DNA from: Desulfobulbus elongatus DSM 2908
Lineage (GTDB): Bacteria > Desulfobacterota > Desulfobulbia > Desulfobulbales > Desulfobulbaceae
Length of the DNA: 64,000 nucleotides
Assembly: GCF_000621145.1 (NCBI RefSeq)
Contig: NZ_JHZB01000020.1
Span: forward strand, 1-64,000
Direction of reading: 5' to 3'
The notes beneath the pieces were generated by a model. It did no database searches. It had not been told where the DNA came from and saw only the letters and a list, made by a program, of their open reading frames with translations. A program made the translations under genes and the position numbers. Positions 52,826 through 61,430 of the stretch are shown one piece after another; positions within the stretch are counted from its first letter, which is position 1; each line of letters opens with the position of its first letter.

Positions 52826-53554
52826 TCAATGTTCATGCGCGGTTCGCTGGGCCAGCAGGCCGCGCAGATAGGCCAGCCACCCGGCGAAACCGTCGCCGGT
52901 GGTGGCGGACAGGGTGATGATCTCGAGCTCCGGCTTGAGCGCCCGTGCCTGGCCGGCGGCCTCCTCCACAGAAAAATCGAAATGGGGCAGCAGGTCGACT
53001 TTGGTGATGAGCATGAGGTCGGCGCTCTTGAAGGTGGCCGGATACTTGGCCGGCTTGTCCGAGCCTTCCGGGGTGGAGAGCAGCACCACCCGCCGGTGTT
53101 CGCCGAGATCGAAGGTGGCCGGGCAGACCAGGTTGCCGACGTTTTCGATGAAAATCAGGTCGAGCGGCCGGCCCTTGGCGAAATGTTCGAGCACGTGCAG
53201 GCCACCGTGCACCATGGGGGCGTCGAGATGGCAGGCGCCGCCGGTGGTCAACTGCACCGCCGGCACGCCCTTGGCGCGGATGCGGTCGGCGTCGCGTTCG
53301 GTCTCGATGTCGCCCTCGATCACCCCGATGCTGCAACTCGCCTTCAGCTCGTCGATGGTCCGCTCCAGCAGCGTGGTCTTGCCCGAGCCCGGACTGGAGA
53401 TCAGATTGATGGCCACCGCGCCCATGTGCTCGATATGGTGGCGGTTCGACTCCGCCTGTTTCTGATTGGCCTCCAAAAGGCTCCGGTTGACCTCGACCAC
53501 CTTGGTGTCGTGATGATGGTGCTCGTGCAGTTGACAGCCGCAGGTATCACACAT
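52826..53554 (-). CDS. hypB: Hydrogenase nickel incorporation GTPase HypB
   Basis: A 242-residue GTPase that delivers Ni2+ to the hydrogenase large subunit. The N-terminus has the high-affinity Ni motif MCDTCGC and a short His stretch (HEHHHHD). The GTPase has the P-loop SSPGSGKTTLLE, GDIETERDADR and switch/metal residues in GGACHLDAPMV, the G3-type region FIENVGNLVCPATFDLGE, and TKVDLL. Length fits a HypB with limited His-rich sequence. It follows hypA by four bp and is the last gene of the hydrogenase operon. Confidence 0.96.
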   Translation of the reverse strand: MCDTCGCQLHEHHHHDTKVVEVNRSLLEANQKQAESNRHHIEHMGAVAINLISSPGSGKTTLLERTIDELKASCSIGVIEGDIETERDADRIRAKGVPAVQLTTGGACHLDAPMVHGGLHVLEHFAKGRPLDLIFIENVGNLVCPATFDLGEHRRVVLLSTPEGSDKPAKYPATFKSADLMLITKVDLLPHFDFSVEEAAGQARALKPELEIITLSATTGDGFAGWLAYLRGLLAQRTAHEH

Positions 53555-53558
53555 GACG

Positions 53559-53945
53559 CTACTCCATTTCGAGTTGATTGAGGATCAGTTCGGTGCCGCC
53601 TCGGGGTGAGAGGCGGTTCGAACCGCACCAGGGACATTTCTTCGCCGCCAGGCCGCAACGGGCCAGTTCCAGCCGTTCGCTCTGCCGGGGAAAGGGAATG
53701 ACTGCCACTTTGTCGCAATCGCGGCAGACATATTCCGGATCGGGCGTCTCCAACTCGAGGACGGCCTCCCGCACCGGCTCCTGCTCTTGCTTGAGGATGT
53801 TGAAGCCGAACTCGAACGAATCGCGGACCACGCCGGAAAACGGCCCCAGGGTCACCACCACCCGGTTGACCCGCCGGGCCCGGTGTTCCGCGGCAAGGGC
53901 GAGAATTTGTTCGATCAGGCTCTGGGCCAGGGACAGTTCGTGCAT
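53559..53945 (-). CDS. hypA: Hydrogenase nickel metallochaperone HypA
   Basis: A 128-residue HypA. M1-H2-E3 is the N-terminal Ni-binding motif (MHELSLAQ). The zinc ribbon uses C74/C77 (YVCRDC) and C104/C107 (KKCPWC). It binds Ni and works with HypB in Ni insertion. AAGGAG stands upstream of the ATG at 53945. It lies between hypE and hypB. Confidence 0.95.
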   Translation of the reverse strand: MHELSLAQSLIEQILALAAEHRARRVNRVVVTLGPFSGVVRDSFEFGFNILKQEQEPVREAVLELETPDPEYVCRDCDKVAVIPFPRQSERLELARCGLAAKKCPWCGSNRLSPRGGTELILNQLEME

Positions 53946-53977
53946 GAGGCTGCTTTCTCCTTTGCCGTGGCTCGCGG

Positions 53978-54991
53978 TCAGCAGATGCGCGGCAGCGGCT
54001 GGCCGGCGAGCGGTTCGAGCAGCCGGGAGCCGCCGATGCCGGTGGTGAGGCTGACCCGCCCACCGGTCCGACTCTCGCCCACCCAGCCGATCAGGGCACC
54101 GTCCCGGCCCTCGGGCAGGCGGCGGATGATCTGCAAAATCTCCTCGGCCCGATCGCGGTCGCACACCACGATGCACTTGCCCTCGTTGGCCAGGTAGAGC
54201 GGATCGAGACCGATCAACTCGCAGGCGGTGCCGACCGCGGGCCGGATCGGCAACCGCTCTTCCTCGATGGCGATATCCACCCCGGAGGCCGCGGCGATTT
54301 CGCACAAGGTGGTGGCCAGGCCGCCCCGGGTCGGATCGCGCAGCACATGGACCTCGCCGGCATCGTTTTCGAGCAGGGCGCCGACCAGACGGTGCAGCGG
54401 CCGGGTATCGCTGGCGATGTCGCCGCCGATGTCGATGCCGGCCTGACGGCTCATGATGGTGATGCCATGGTCGCCCAGGGTGCCGGAGAGGATGACCGCG
54501 TCGCCCGGCTGGGCCTTCTTGCCCGAGATGTCGTGCCGGTGCGAGGCCAGGCCGATGCCGGTGGTGTTGATGAACAGCCCGTCCGCCTTGCCCCTGGGCA
54601 CCACCTTGGTATCGCCGGTGACCACGGCCACCCCGGCCGCCTCGGAGGCGGCGGCCACGGAGGCGATCACCTTTTCCAGACTATGCAGGGAAAACCCCTC
54701 CTCGATGATCAGGGCCAGGCTGAGGGCCAGCGGCCGGGCGCCGCGCATGGCCAGGTCGTTGATGGTGCCGTGCACGGCCAGGCAACCGATGTCGCCGCCG
54801 GGAAAAAACAGCGGGTCGACCACATAGCTGTCGGTGGACAGGGCGATGCGGCCGGAATATTCGCCGAGCACGGCGCAGTCTTCCAGGTCGCGCAACTGGG
54901 GACAGGTCAGGTATTTGAGGAAGAGGTTGCCGATCAGGTTCTGGCTGGCCAGGCCGCCGCTGCCGTGGTCGAGGCTGATGAAGGTGTCCAT
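53978..54991 (-). CDS. hypE: Carbamoyl dehydratase HypE
   Basis: A 337-residue PurM-like enzyme that dehydrates the carbamoyl group on its own C-terminal Cys to make the CN ligand of the Ni-Fe site. The C-terminus ends PRIC, with the required terminal Cys. Family motifs are DHGSGG at the N-terminus, LSTDSYVVDPLFFPGGDIG, VTGDTKVVPRG and RDPTRGGLATTL. An in-frame TTG two codons upstream is possible, but ATG 54991 is preferred; the ribosome-binding site is weak. About 100 bp separate it from the unknown gene upstream. Confidence 0.95.
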   Translation of the reverse strand: MDTFISLDHGSGGLASQNLIGNLFLKYLTCPQLRDLEDCAVLGEYSGRIALSTDSYVVDPLFFPGGDIGCLAVHGTINDLAMRGARPLALSLALIIEEGFSLHSLEKVIASVAAASEAAGVAVVTGDTKVVPRGKADGLFINTTGIGLASHRHDISGKKAQPGDAVILSGTLGDHGITIMSRQAGIDIGGDIASDTRPLHRLVGALLENDAGEVHVLRDPTRGGLATTLCEIAAASGVDIAIEEERLPIRPAVGTACELIGLDPLYLANEGKCIVVCDRDRAEEILQIIRRLPEGRDGALIGWVGESRTGGRVSLTTGIGGSRLLEPLAGQPLPRIC

Positions 54992-55094
54992 GCGCAAGCG
55001 TTAACAGAATCAAATGGTTGGGCGTTGAAGAAATAAGGTTTTCGATAGCAATTTTTGGCGGGGCCGGATGCCGGGCGGAAAGACGGCCGTATTG

Positions 55095-55778
55095 TCATAT
55101 TGTCGGACGGACGGAATCCGCCCCTTGCAAATCCGCCGTGGGCTGAAAGAGCGAAGCAACCCACTGCACCTGGCTTTTCAATCCGAGGTGGCGATGGGCC
55201 GCTTCGATGTGCGGCCCCCATCCTGCCTCTGAATCCGGTCCGCTCATGTCCTTGTCACCAAGAAAATACAAAAAGACGAGCCACGCCTCCACCTGGTGCT
55301 TCCGAAGAAAATATAAATGGGCGATCCGATTTGCGTACTGGTAATAGCCATCAAGCCAATCCGTGTGAGGTCCGGCGCCAACGACATGTTTTGTTTCGTT
55401 ACACGCGGCAATTATTTTCTGGCGTGACGAGCTTCCGGCCTGGCAGGTCGATGCCATCTCCGCTGCATGAGCCTTCGCTTCAAACAGAAAGACCCGCTCG
55501 TCCCCGTCCGAAGCCAGGGCATCCCATTGCGGACCCCGTTGCGGCCAGAATCCCTTCAGTGCCAAGGCGAGGTGTCCCTGGCCTATGCGATTGAGGAAGT
55601 CCGTATCCCCATACTCTGCATAGGCATCTTCGAAGAGCGGTGACAGCCAAACAAGACGCCGGCCGGCCAGTGCGCCAACTTCCTGCAATCGTGAATCAAG
55701 AGCGCTTGGATTGTGCTCCACGAGCCGTTGTATCCACTTGAGGCTTCCCCGCGAGCCCGCCGGCTGTTCTACGCGCAT
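55095..55778 (-). CDS. Unknown protein with a PD-(D/E)XK-like motif, inside the hyp operon
   Basis: A 227-residue soluble protein with no known link to hydrogenases. D86 (PQWDAL) and E100-A-K102 (FLFEAKAH) have the spacing of a PD-(D/E)XK nuclease-like core, followed by a helical part rich in Trp and Tyr (DWLDGYYQYANRIAHLYFLR). This is suggestive, not proof of nuclease activity. By eye its base use is less GC-biased than its neighbours. The ATG directly follows the hypD stop (TGAATG), so it is translated from the same mRNA. It may be a cargo gene inserted into the operon. Confidence 0.6.
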   Translation of the reverse strand: MRVEQPAGSRGSLKWIQRLVEHNPSALDSRLQEVGALAGRRLVWLSPLFEDAYAEYGDTDFLNRIGQGHLALALKGFWPQRGPQWDALASDGDERVFLFEAKAHAAEMASTCQAGSSSRQKIIAACNETKHVVGAGPHTDWLDGYYQYANRIAHLYFLRKHQVEAWLVFLYFLGDKDMSGPDSEAGWGPHIEAAHRHLGLKSQVQWVASLFQPTADLQGADSVRPTI

Positions 55779-56879
55779 TCACACCCTTTCTTGAGCGACA
55801 CCGATATATCTGTAATACGCCGCGCAGGTGCCCTCGTTGGAGACCATGCAGGGGCCGACTGGCCGCAGGGGCGTGCAGGCTTTGCCGTACAGCGGGCAGT
55901 CGGGCGGCAGCATCCGGCCCTTGAGGATCTCGCCGCAACGGCACCCCTTGGGTTCCTGGGCCGGCTGCACGTCGAGGCCCAGCCGGGCGATGCCGTCGAA
56001 GCGACGATAGCGCTCCCGCAGGCGCAGGCCGCTGCCGGCAATCGTACCCAGGCCGCGCCATTCGCTGTCCGCCGGTTCGAAAACCCGGTCGATCAGGTCC
56101 AGGGCCCGGCCATTGCCCGCGGCGGTTACCGCCCTGGTGTAACAGTTCTCCACGCCGGGCTCGCCTTCGTTGATCTGCCGGACCAGGCTGAGCAGGCCGG
56201 CCAGGATGTCGGCCGGTTCGAAGCCGGCCACGGCGCAGGCCAGGCGGGAGCGCTCGGCGAGCGGCCGGTAGGCCTCGCTGCCGATGATGGCGCTGACATG
56301 GCCGGGGCAGAGCAGGCCGTCGACCTTGAGCTGCGGATCGCTCATCAGGGCGTCCAGCGCCGCGGGCATGGTCTTGTTGGCCTCGATGACCACGAAATTG
56401 GCAATGTCCAGCCGCTCGGCCGCCAAGATGGTGGCGGCGATGGTCGGCGCCGTGGTCTCGAAGCCGATAGCCGGGAAGAGCACGATCCGCTCGGGCTGCC
56501 GTTGCGCCAGGGCCAGGGCGTCCATGGGCGAATAGACGATCTCCACCTGGGCGCCCTGGGCGCGGGCACAGGCCAGCGAGCGCGTGGAGCCCGGCACCCG
56601 GATCAGATCGCCGAAGGTGGCGACGGTCACCCGGTCCAGGTCGGCGGCGGCAAGAAAGGCGTCGATGTGGCGGATCGGGGTGACGCACACCGGGCAGCCC
56701 GGCCCGGACAGGAGCGTGATCCCCTCGGGCAGCAGCGAGCGGATGCCGTGACGGAAAATCGACATGGTGTGGGTGCCGCAGACCTCCATGATCCGCACCG
56801 GCCGCTCCAGGCAGCGGGCGATCTCGGCCACCAGCGGCGCCGTCACCTCCCGGCTGCGGAATCCGTCGGCAAGGTTCAC
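55779..56879 (-). CDS. hypD: Hydrogenase Fe(CN)2CO assembly protein HypD
   Basis: A 366-residue scaffold on which, with HypC, the Fe(CN)2CO group is built. It has CGTHTMSIFRHGIRSLLP with the active Cys, LLSGPGCPVCVTP, FETTAPTIAATIL, CPGHVSAIIGSEAY and the C-terminal 4Fe-4S cysteines (GCRCGEIL, CPLYGKACTP, GPCMVSNEGTC). The GTG start overlaps the hypC stop by four bases (GTGA). Confidence 0.97.
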   Translation of the reverse strand: MNLADGFRSREVTAPLVAEIARCLERPVRIMEVCGTHTMSIFRHGIRSLLPEGITLLSGPGCPVCVTPIRHIDAFLAAADLDRVTVATFGDLIRVPGSTRSLACARAQGAQVEIVYSPMDALALAQRQPERIVLFPAIGFETTAPTIAATILAAERLDIANFVVIEANKTMPAALDALMSDPQLKVDGLLCPGHVSAIIGSEAYRPLAERSRLACAVAGFEPADILAGLLSLVRQINEGEPGVENCYTRAVTAAGNGRALDLIDRVFEPADSEWRGLGTIAGSGLRLRERYRRFDGIARLGLDVQPAQEPKGCRCGEILKGRMLPPDCPLYGKACTPLRPVGPCMVSNEGTCAAYYRYIGVAQERV

Positions 56880-57154
56880 CGCACCGCTCCGGGCGCGCCG
56901 CCGTCCTGATCCAGCATCGCGGCCATGCGCCGCATCAGTTCGAGGTTGTACTCGGCCTCTTCGACGGTCAGGGTGCGGATGGCGAAGCCGGCGTGGATGA
57001 TCACGTATTCGCCCACCGTGGGCATGCGGTCGGCCATCTCCAGGCGGATGGCCTTGCGCACCCCGTCGCTTTCCACCAGGGCCACCGGCGGATCGAGCAC
57101 CTCGTCGCTGCCGCCCTCAAGGGCGACCACCTGCATGGGAATGGCTAAGCACAT
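56876..57154 (-). CDS. hypC: Hydrogenase assembly chaperone HypC
   Basis: A 92-residue OB-fold chaperone. MCLAIPMQV gives the essential C2 and the typical N-terminus; VGEYVIIHAGFAI and EEAEYNLELM are the family's later motifs. It carries the Fe group with HypD to the large-subunit precursor. CGGAGG lies seven bases before the ATG. Its start overlaps the end of hypF by 10 bases. Confidence 0.96.
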   Translation of the reverse strand: MCLAIPMQVVALEGGSDEVLDPPVALVESDGVRKAIRLEMADRMPTVGEYVIIHAGFAIRTLTVEEAEYNLELMRRMAAMLDQDGGAPGAVR

Positions 57155-59466
57155 GAAAAACCTCCGATATAAGCCTGCCCCAGGGCGATGCCGCCGTCGT
57201 TCATCGGCACCAGTTCGCCGCCGTGCGCCGTGAATCCGGCCCGGCGCAGCCGGCCGGCCAGGGTTTCGTAAAGCAATTGATTCTGCATGCAGCCGCCGGC
57301 CAGGACCACCGCCTCCAGTCCGGTCTGCCGCCGCCCGCGCACAAGGGCTGCTTCCAGGGAGGCGGCCAGCCAGAGATGAAAGCGGCGGGCCAGCACCGGC
57401 AGCGGCACGCCCGCCCGAAGATCGCGACAGAGCAGGTCGGCCAGGTGGGCGCTGCCGATCACCGTGACGCCATCCTCTTCGTCCAGGACCACCGGATAGT
57501 CTGACGTGGCCTCGGCATCCGTGGCCAGGCCGGCCTGGCGTTCGAGGAGCATGGCGGCCTGGCCCTCGTAGCTGCTGGTCAGGCACAGGCCCAGCAGGGC
57601 CGAGACCGCGTCGAACAGGCGGCCGCAGCTCGAGGTGAGCGGAGCGTTCACCCCCTTGGCCAGCATCTGGGCGATGACCTCCCGCCGGGCAGGGTCGATG
57701 GCCCGCAGAGCGACAGGCAGGTGCGGCCCGGCGAGGCCATCCGGACCCAGGCCCCGATACAGCAGGGCCAGGCCCATGCGCCAGGGTTGTGTCGCGGCCC
57801 GGTCGCCGCCGGGCAGGGGCAGATGGGCCAGCCGGGCCAGGCGAACAAAACCGCTGCGATCGGCCCGGTAGAGTTCGCCACCGAAGACCGTGCCGTCGCC
57901 GCCAAAGCCGGTGCCGTCGAGGACCAGGCCCAGCACCGGCCCATCGAGCCCGTGCTCGGCCATGACCGCGCCGATGTGGGCGTGATGGTGCTGCACCTCG
58001 CGGCAGTCCGCGGTCCGGCCGTGGGCGTAGCGGGAACTGAGGTAATCGGGATGGCGGTCGCAGGCGACGCGCTCCGGCGCCACTTCGAGCGCGGCCTGGA
58101 GATGGTCGATGCTCTCCCGGAAAAAGTCGAACTGCACCGTCCCGGTCAGCTCGCCGATGTGCTGGCTGAGATAGGCCTCACCGCCGCGGACGATACAGAA
58201 GGTGTTCTTCATTTCGCCGCCGCAGGCGAGGATGTCGGCTGTCGGCCGGCGCAGGGCCACCGGCACCGGCGAATAGCCGCGCGCCCGCCGCAGCAGCCGG
58301 ATGCGGCCGTCCACGATCCGGGCCACCGAGTCGTCCACCCTGGTGACGATGTCCCGGTTGTGGAGCAGGAAGAAATCGGCCAGCCCGCGCAGCCGCGTGA
58401 GCGCCTCCTCGTTGCCGGTGCAGATCGGCTCGTCGCTGCGGTTGCCGCTGGTCATCACCAGCACCGAAGGCGAGGCCGGCTCGCTGAGCAGCAGGAGGTG
58501 GAGCGGCGTGTAAGGCAGCATCACGCCGATATGGTCCAGACCGGGGGCGACGCCCTCGGCAAGGCCAGAGCGATCTCGCCGGGCCACGAGCACGATCGGG
58601 TGCTCCGGCGCGGACAGCAGCGCGGCTTCCTCATCACTCAAATGGCAGTACCGGCGGGCCGTGGCCAGATCGCGGACCATGATGGCCAGCGGCTTGGCCG
58701 GCCGGTTTTTGCGCAGCCGCAGCGTGGCCACCGCCTGTTCCGAGCCGCCGTCCACGGCCAGATGAAAGCCACCCAGTCCCTTGATGGCCACCACCCGGCC
58801 CGCGGCCAGGGCCCGGGCCGCTTCGGCAAGGCCATCGCCCGGCAGGAGCCGCCCTGCGCCGTCGTGCCAGCTCAATTGCGGCCCGCAGACCGGGCAGGCA
58901 TTGGGTTGAGCGTGGAAACGGCGATCGAGCGGGTCATGGTATTCGCGGCGGCACGCCTCGCACATGGGAAAGTGCCGCATCGAGGTGTTGGGCCGGTCGT
59001 AGGGAATCCGCTCGACAATGGTGAACCGCGGCCCGCAGTTGGTGCAGTTGGTGAAAGGGTAGCGGAAGCGGCGGTCGGCCGAATCGAGGATGTCACGACG
59101 GCAGTCGGCGCACAGGGCGATATCCGGGGCGATCTGGGTGGAGGGTCGCGCTCCGTGTTGGCTGGGGAGAATGCGGAAGGTCGTTTCGCCGGGCAGGCAA
59201 TCGGCGCGGCTGGTCTCGATGCGGCCGATCCGGGCCATGGGCGGGGCTTCGGCGCGCAAGGCCGCGGCAAAGTCATCGACCGCCCCGGCCGGACCGCCGA
59301 TGTGGATGGCAACGCCGTCGCTGTTGTTGGCCACGGTGCCGACCAGTCCGTGCCGCAGGGCCAGCCTGTAGACAAACGGCCGGAACCCGACCCCCTGCAC
59401 AATACCGTGAACGGAGATATGCAGGGCCTGGAGCGGCTGAGAGGCGGATTGCGGGGCCACGATCAT
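57145..59466 (-). CDS. hypF: Carbamoyltransferase HypF
   Basis: A 773-residue enzyme that makes thiocarboxamide on HypE from carbamoyl phosphate. Domains in order: acylphosphatase (about 12-100, VQGVGFRPFVYRLA), two zinc fingers (CADC, CTNC, CEAC, CPVC between about 115 and 200), a YrdC-like domain (about 210-390, RKNRPAKPLAIMV, LVMTSGNRSDEP), and a Kae1-like domain with AEHGLDGPVLGLVLDGTGFG and the C-terminal VLAGGCMQN. All expected parts are present. It follows the zinc-ribbon gene after 158 bp. Confidence 0.97.
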   Translation of the reverse strand: MIVAPQSASQPLQALHISVHGIVQGVGFRPFVYRLALRHGLVGTVANNSDGVAIHIGGPAGAVDDFAAALRAEAPPMARIGRIETSRADCLPGETTFRILPSQHGARPSTQIAPDIALCADCRRDILDSADRRFRYPFTNCTNCGPRFTIVERIPYDRPNTSMRHFPMCEACRREYHDPLDRRFHAQPNACPVCGPQLSWHDGAGRLLPGDGLAEAARALAAGRVVAIKGLGGFHLAVDGGSEQAVATLRLRKNRPAKPLAIMVRDLATARRYCHLSDEEAALLSAPEHPIVLVARRDRSGLAEGVAPGLDHIGVMLPYTPLHLLLLSEPASPSVLVMTSGNRSDEPICTGNEEALTRLRGLADFFLLHNRDIVTRVDDSVARIVDGRIRLLRRARGYSPVPVALRRPTADILACGGEMKNTFCIVRGGEAYLSQHIGELTGTVQFDFFRESIDHLQAALEVAPERVACDRHPDYLSSRYAHGRTADCREVQHHHAHIGAVMAEHGLDGPVLGLVLDGTGFGGDGTVFGGELYRADRSGFVRLARLAHLPLPGGDRAATQPWRMGLALLYRGLGPDGLAGPHLPVALRAIDPARREVIAQMLAKGVNAPLTSSCGRLFDAVSALLGLCLTSSYEGQAAMLLERQAGLATDAEATSDYPVVLDEEDGVTVIGSAHLADLLCRDLRAGVPLPVLARRFHLWLAASLEAALVRGRRQTGLEAVVLAGGCMQNQLLYETLAGRLRRAGFTAHGGELVPMNDGGIALGQAYIGGFSCA

Positions 59467-59624
59467 GGCATCCTGTGCCCAAAAAGAAAGAGGGAACTCG
59501 CCAGCGTCAATATTCCTGCCACGTGCGCCACTCTAGCAAGGAACCATGCTTTGCACCACTACTATTTCATGGCCGTACATCACGCCTAGTTTGCACAAAA
59601 AACAGTCGGACAGCATTGCTCCCC

Positions 59625-59879
59625 TCAGGAATCGGCCTCGGCCTGCCGCTGGATCTCCCGGTAGCGTTTCGAGGAGACCACTTTCTGCTTTTCCAGGTCC
59701 TCGATCTCCTCGCGGCTGAGATGGATGAGGCCGCATACCGGGCAGCTCAGGTCCATGTCGTCGTGGGCGGCCCGCTGCTTCAGCTCGTCGGCGGTCATGT
59801 GGCCGACAAAGCCGCAGGCGCAGTTCGGGGCCTCGACCCGGACCAATCTTTTGTTCTTCCGATCTTTCTTTTCGTACAC
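59625..59879 (-). CDS. Small zinc-ribbon protein between mvhA and hypF
   Basis: An 84-residue protein with a Lys-rich N-terminus (YEKKDRKNKRLVRV), a CxC pair (NCACGF), a CxxC pair (SCPVCGLIHL) and a charged helix (REEIEDLEKQKVVSSKRY). Together the four Cys form a probable zinc ribbon. The start is a GTG at 59879, with GAGG six bases upstream. It begins 32 bp after the true, selenocysteine-read end of the hydrogenase gene. No hydrogenase role is known; a nucleic-acid or selenoprotein-related role is possible. Confidence 0.65.
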   Translation of the reverse strand: MYEKKDRKNKRLVRVEAPNCACGFVGHMTADELKQRAAHDDMDLSCPVCGLIHLSREEIEDLEKQKVVSSKRYREIQRQAEADS

Positions 59880-59911
59880 AGCCCACCTCGTGGCAAAGAC
59901 AGCAGCAGGAG

Positions 59912-61357
59912 TCAGCGGTGCAGGGTCCGCAGGACCGTGCCGCGATGATCGATGAGGGTGACCGAGAGTGGCAGCCCGCCATCCAGGCGGTGCGTGGCGC
60001 AGGAAATTCAGGGGTCGTAGGCGCGCACCGCCATCTCGATCCGGTTGAGCAACTCGGCGTCGATCTCGCCCTCGGCGACGAGGCCGGCCGCGGCCCGGCG
60101 GACGCTCAGGTTCATCGGCGCGATGTTGTGGGTGGTGCCCACGATCAGGTTGGCGCGGGTGATGCAGCCGTCGTCGTCGGTGGTGTAGTCGTGGATCAGG
60201 GTGCCGCGCGGCGCCTCGACATGGCCGACGCCCCTGCCCGCCCGCGGTTCGGCCGGGGTGCGGACCACAGGGTCGATGATCCGCGCATCCGCCAGCAACT
60301 CCAACACGCGCTCGCAGGCGTAGACCAACTCGATCAGCCGGGCCCAATGGGCCAGCAGGGTCCCCTGGGCCGGCCGGCCGAATCGGGCGCGGAAGGCTTC
60401 CAGCTCGGCCTGGGCACGGGGCGTGGCGATGCGGTCGCAAACGTTGAGCCGGGCCAGGGTGTTCACCCGGTAGACTCCCCTGGGGGCCTCGGGGTCCAGG
60501 GAAAACCCCTCGTTCCAGGCGCGGGCATAAACCATCTTGGCCGTGGACCAGGGTTCGACCCGTTCCGCCAGATGCCGGGCATAGTCCGCAGCCGCAAATT
60601 CGCTGGTGGCGCCGTCGGGCCGCATCAGGCGGAGCACGCCGTCATAGAACCGCAGGTTTCCCTGCCCGTCCACCGTGCCGAGGAACCCGGTGGCGATCGT
60701 GCCCAGCGCCAGATCGTCGTCCTCGAACCGGGCAAAGACCTTTTCCCTGGCATAGTCCAGGGCCCGGCAGGCGAAGTCGAGCAGGGCTTGGCCGCCCGCC
60801 TGCAAGTCCCGGAGCTCCGCCTCGCTCATCGGCTTGGCAAAGCCGCCGACCACCGCGGCCACCGGATGGATGGCCTTGCCGGCAAACCGCTCCAGCATGG
60901 TCTGGCCCAACTGCCGCATCCGGACCACCTCGGCGGCCAGCTCGGGCTCCCGGCGCGCCAGCCCCATGATGGTGCGCGCCGCATAGTCGCCTGCCGCGCC
61001 GAGCAGGAAATCCGGGGCGGCGAGAAAGAAGAAATGGAGAATTTTATCGTGAACGTGCGCCAATACCTGGCACAGTTCGCGTAAAAGATGACCGGCGGGC
61101 GGCGGCGTGGCGGCGAAGCAGTTGTCGATGGCCTTGGCCGCCGCCAGATGGTGCATCCAGGGGCAGATGCCGCAGATCCGGCTGACGATCCGGGGGATCT
61201 CCTCGGCCGGCCGGCCGACGACGAATTGCTCGAAGCCGCGCAGGGCGGCGATGTGCAGTCGGGCATCGGCCACCCGGCCGGCGTCGTCGAGATGGATGTC
61301 GATGCGGGCGTGCCCTTCGATGCGGGTCACCGGCTGGATGCTGATCACCTGGGTCAT
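59912..61357 (-). CDS. mvhA: [NiFeSe] hydrogenase large subunit, MvhA/VhuA type (selenoprotein)
   Basis: The 481-residue large subunit. C62 and C65 in RICGICPWMHH form the N-terminal half of the Ni-Fe site. In the C-terminal half the frame meets TGA at 60010-60008 after MAVRAYDP. Read as selenocysteine it gives DP-U-ISCATH, exactly the DP(C/U)xxCxxH motif, with U450 and C453 as Ni ligands and H456 as the site of maturation cleavage. Translation then continues for 25 residues to the real TGA at 59914-59912. A gene call that stops at 60008 loses two Ni ligands. A hairpin fitting a bacterial SECIS follows the TGA. The subunit splits H2 and passes electrons through MvhG and MvhD to HdrA. Confidence 0.93.
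59976..60010 (-). promoter_or_regulatory. mvhA: Candidate bacterial SECIS element and selenocysteine codon
   Basis: On the minus strand the UGA is 60010-60008. Seventeen bases later CCGCC (59990-59986) pairs with GGCGG (59980-59976) around the loop TGGAT. The loop starts 22 bases after UGA and has G at its second place, within the range known for bacterial SECIS hairpins that bind SelB. The lower stem is imperfect. Confidence 0.7.
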
Positions 61358-61430
61358 GGCGTACTGTTATGACACTTTCTTCTGCTGCGGTTACTCTTGT
61401 GCGGGGTGGTGTCCCGTTTCCCAGCCATGG

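Noticed and set aside
60008-61357. Hydrogenase large subunit ending at the first TGA (449 residues)
   Set aside because: The protein would end at RAYDP, just before the essential (C/U)xxCxxH ligands, which are encoded in frame after the TGA.
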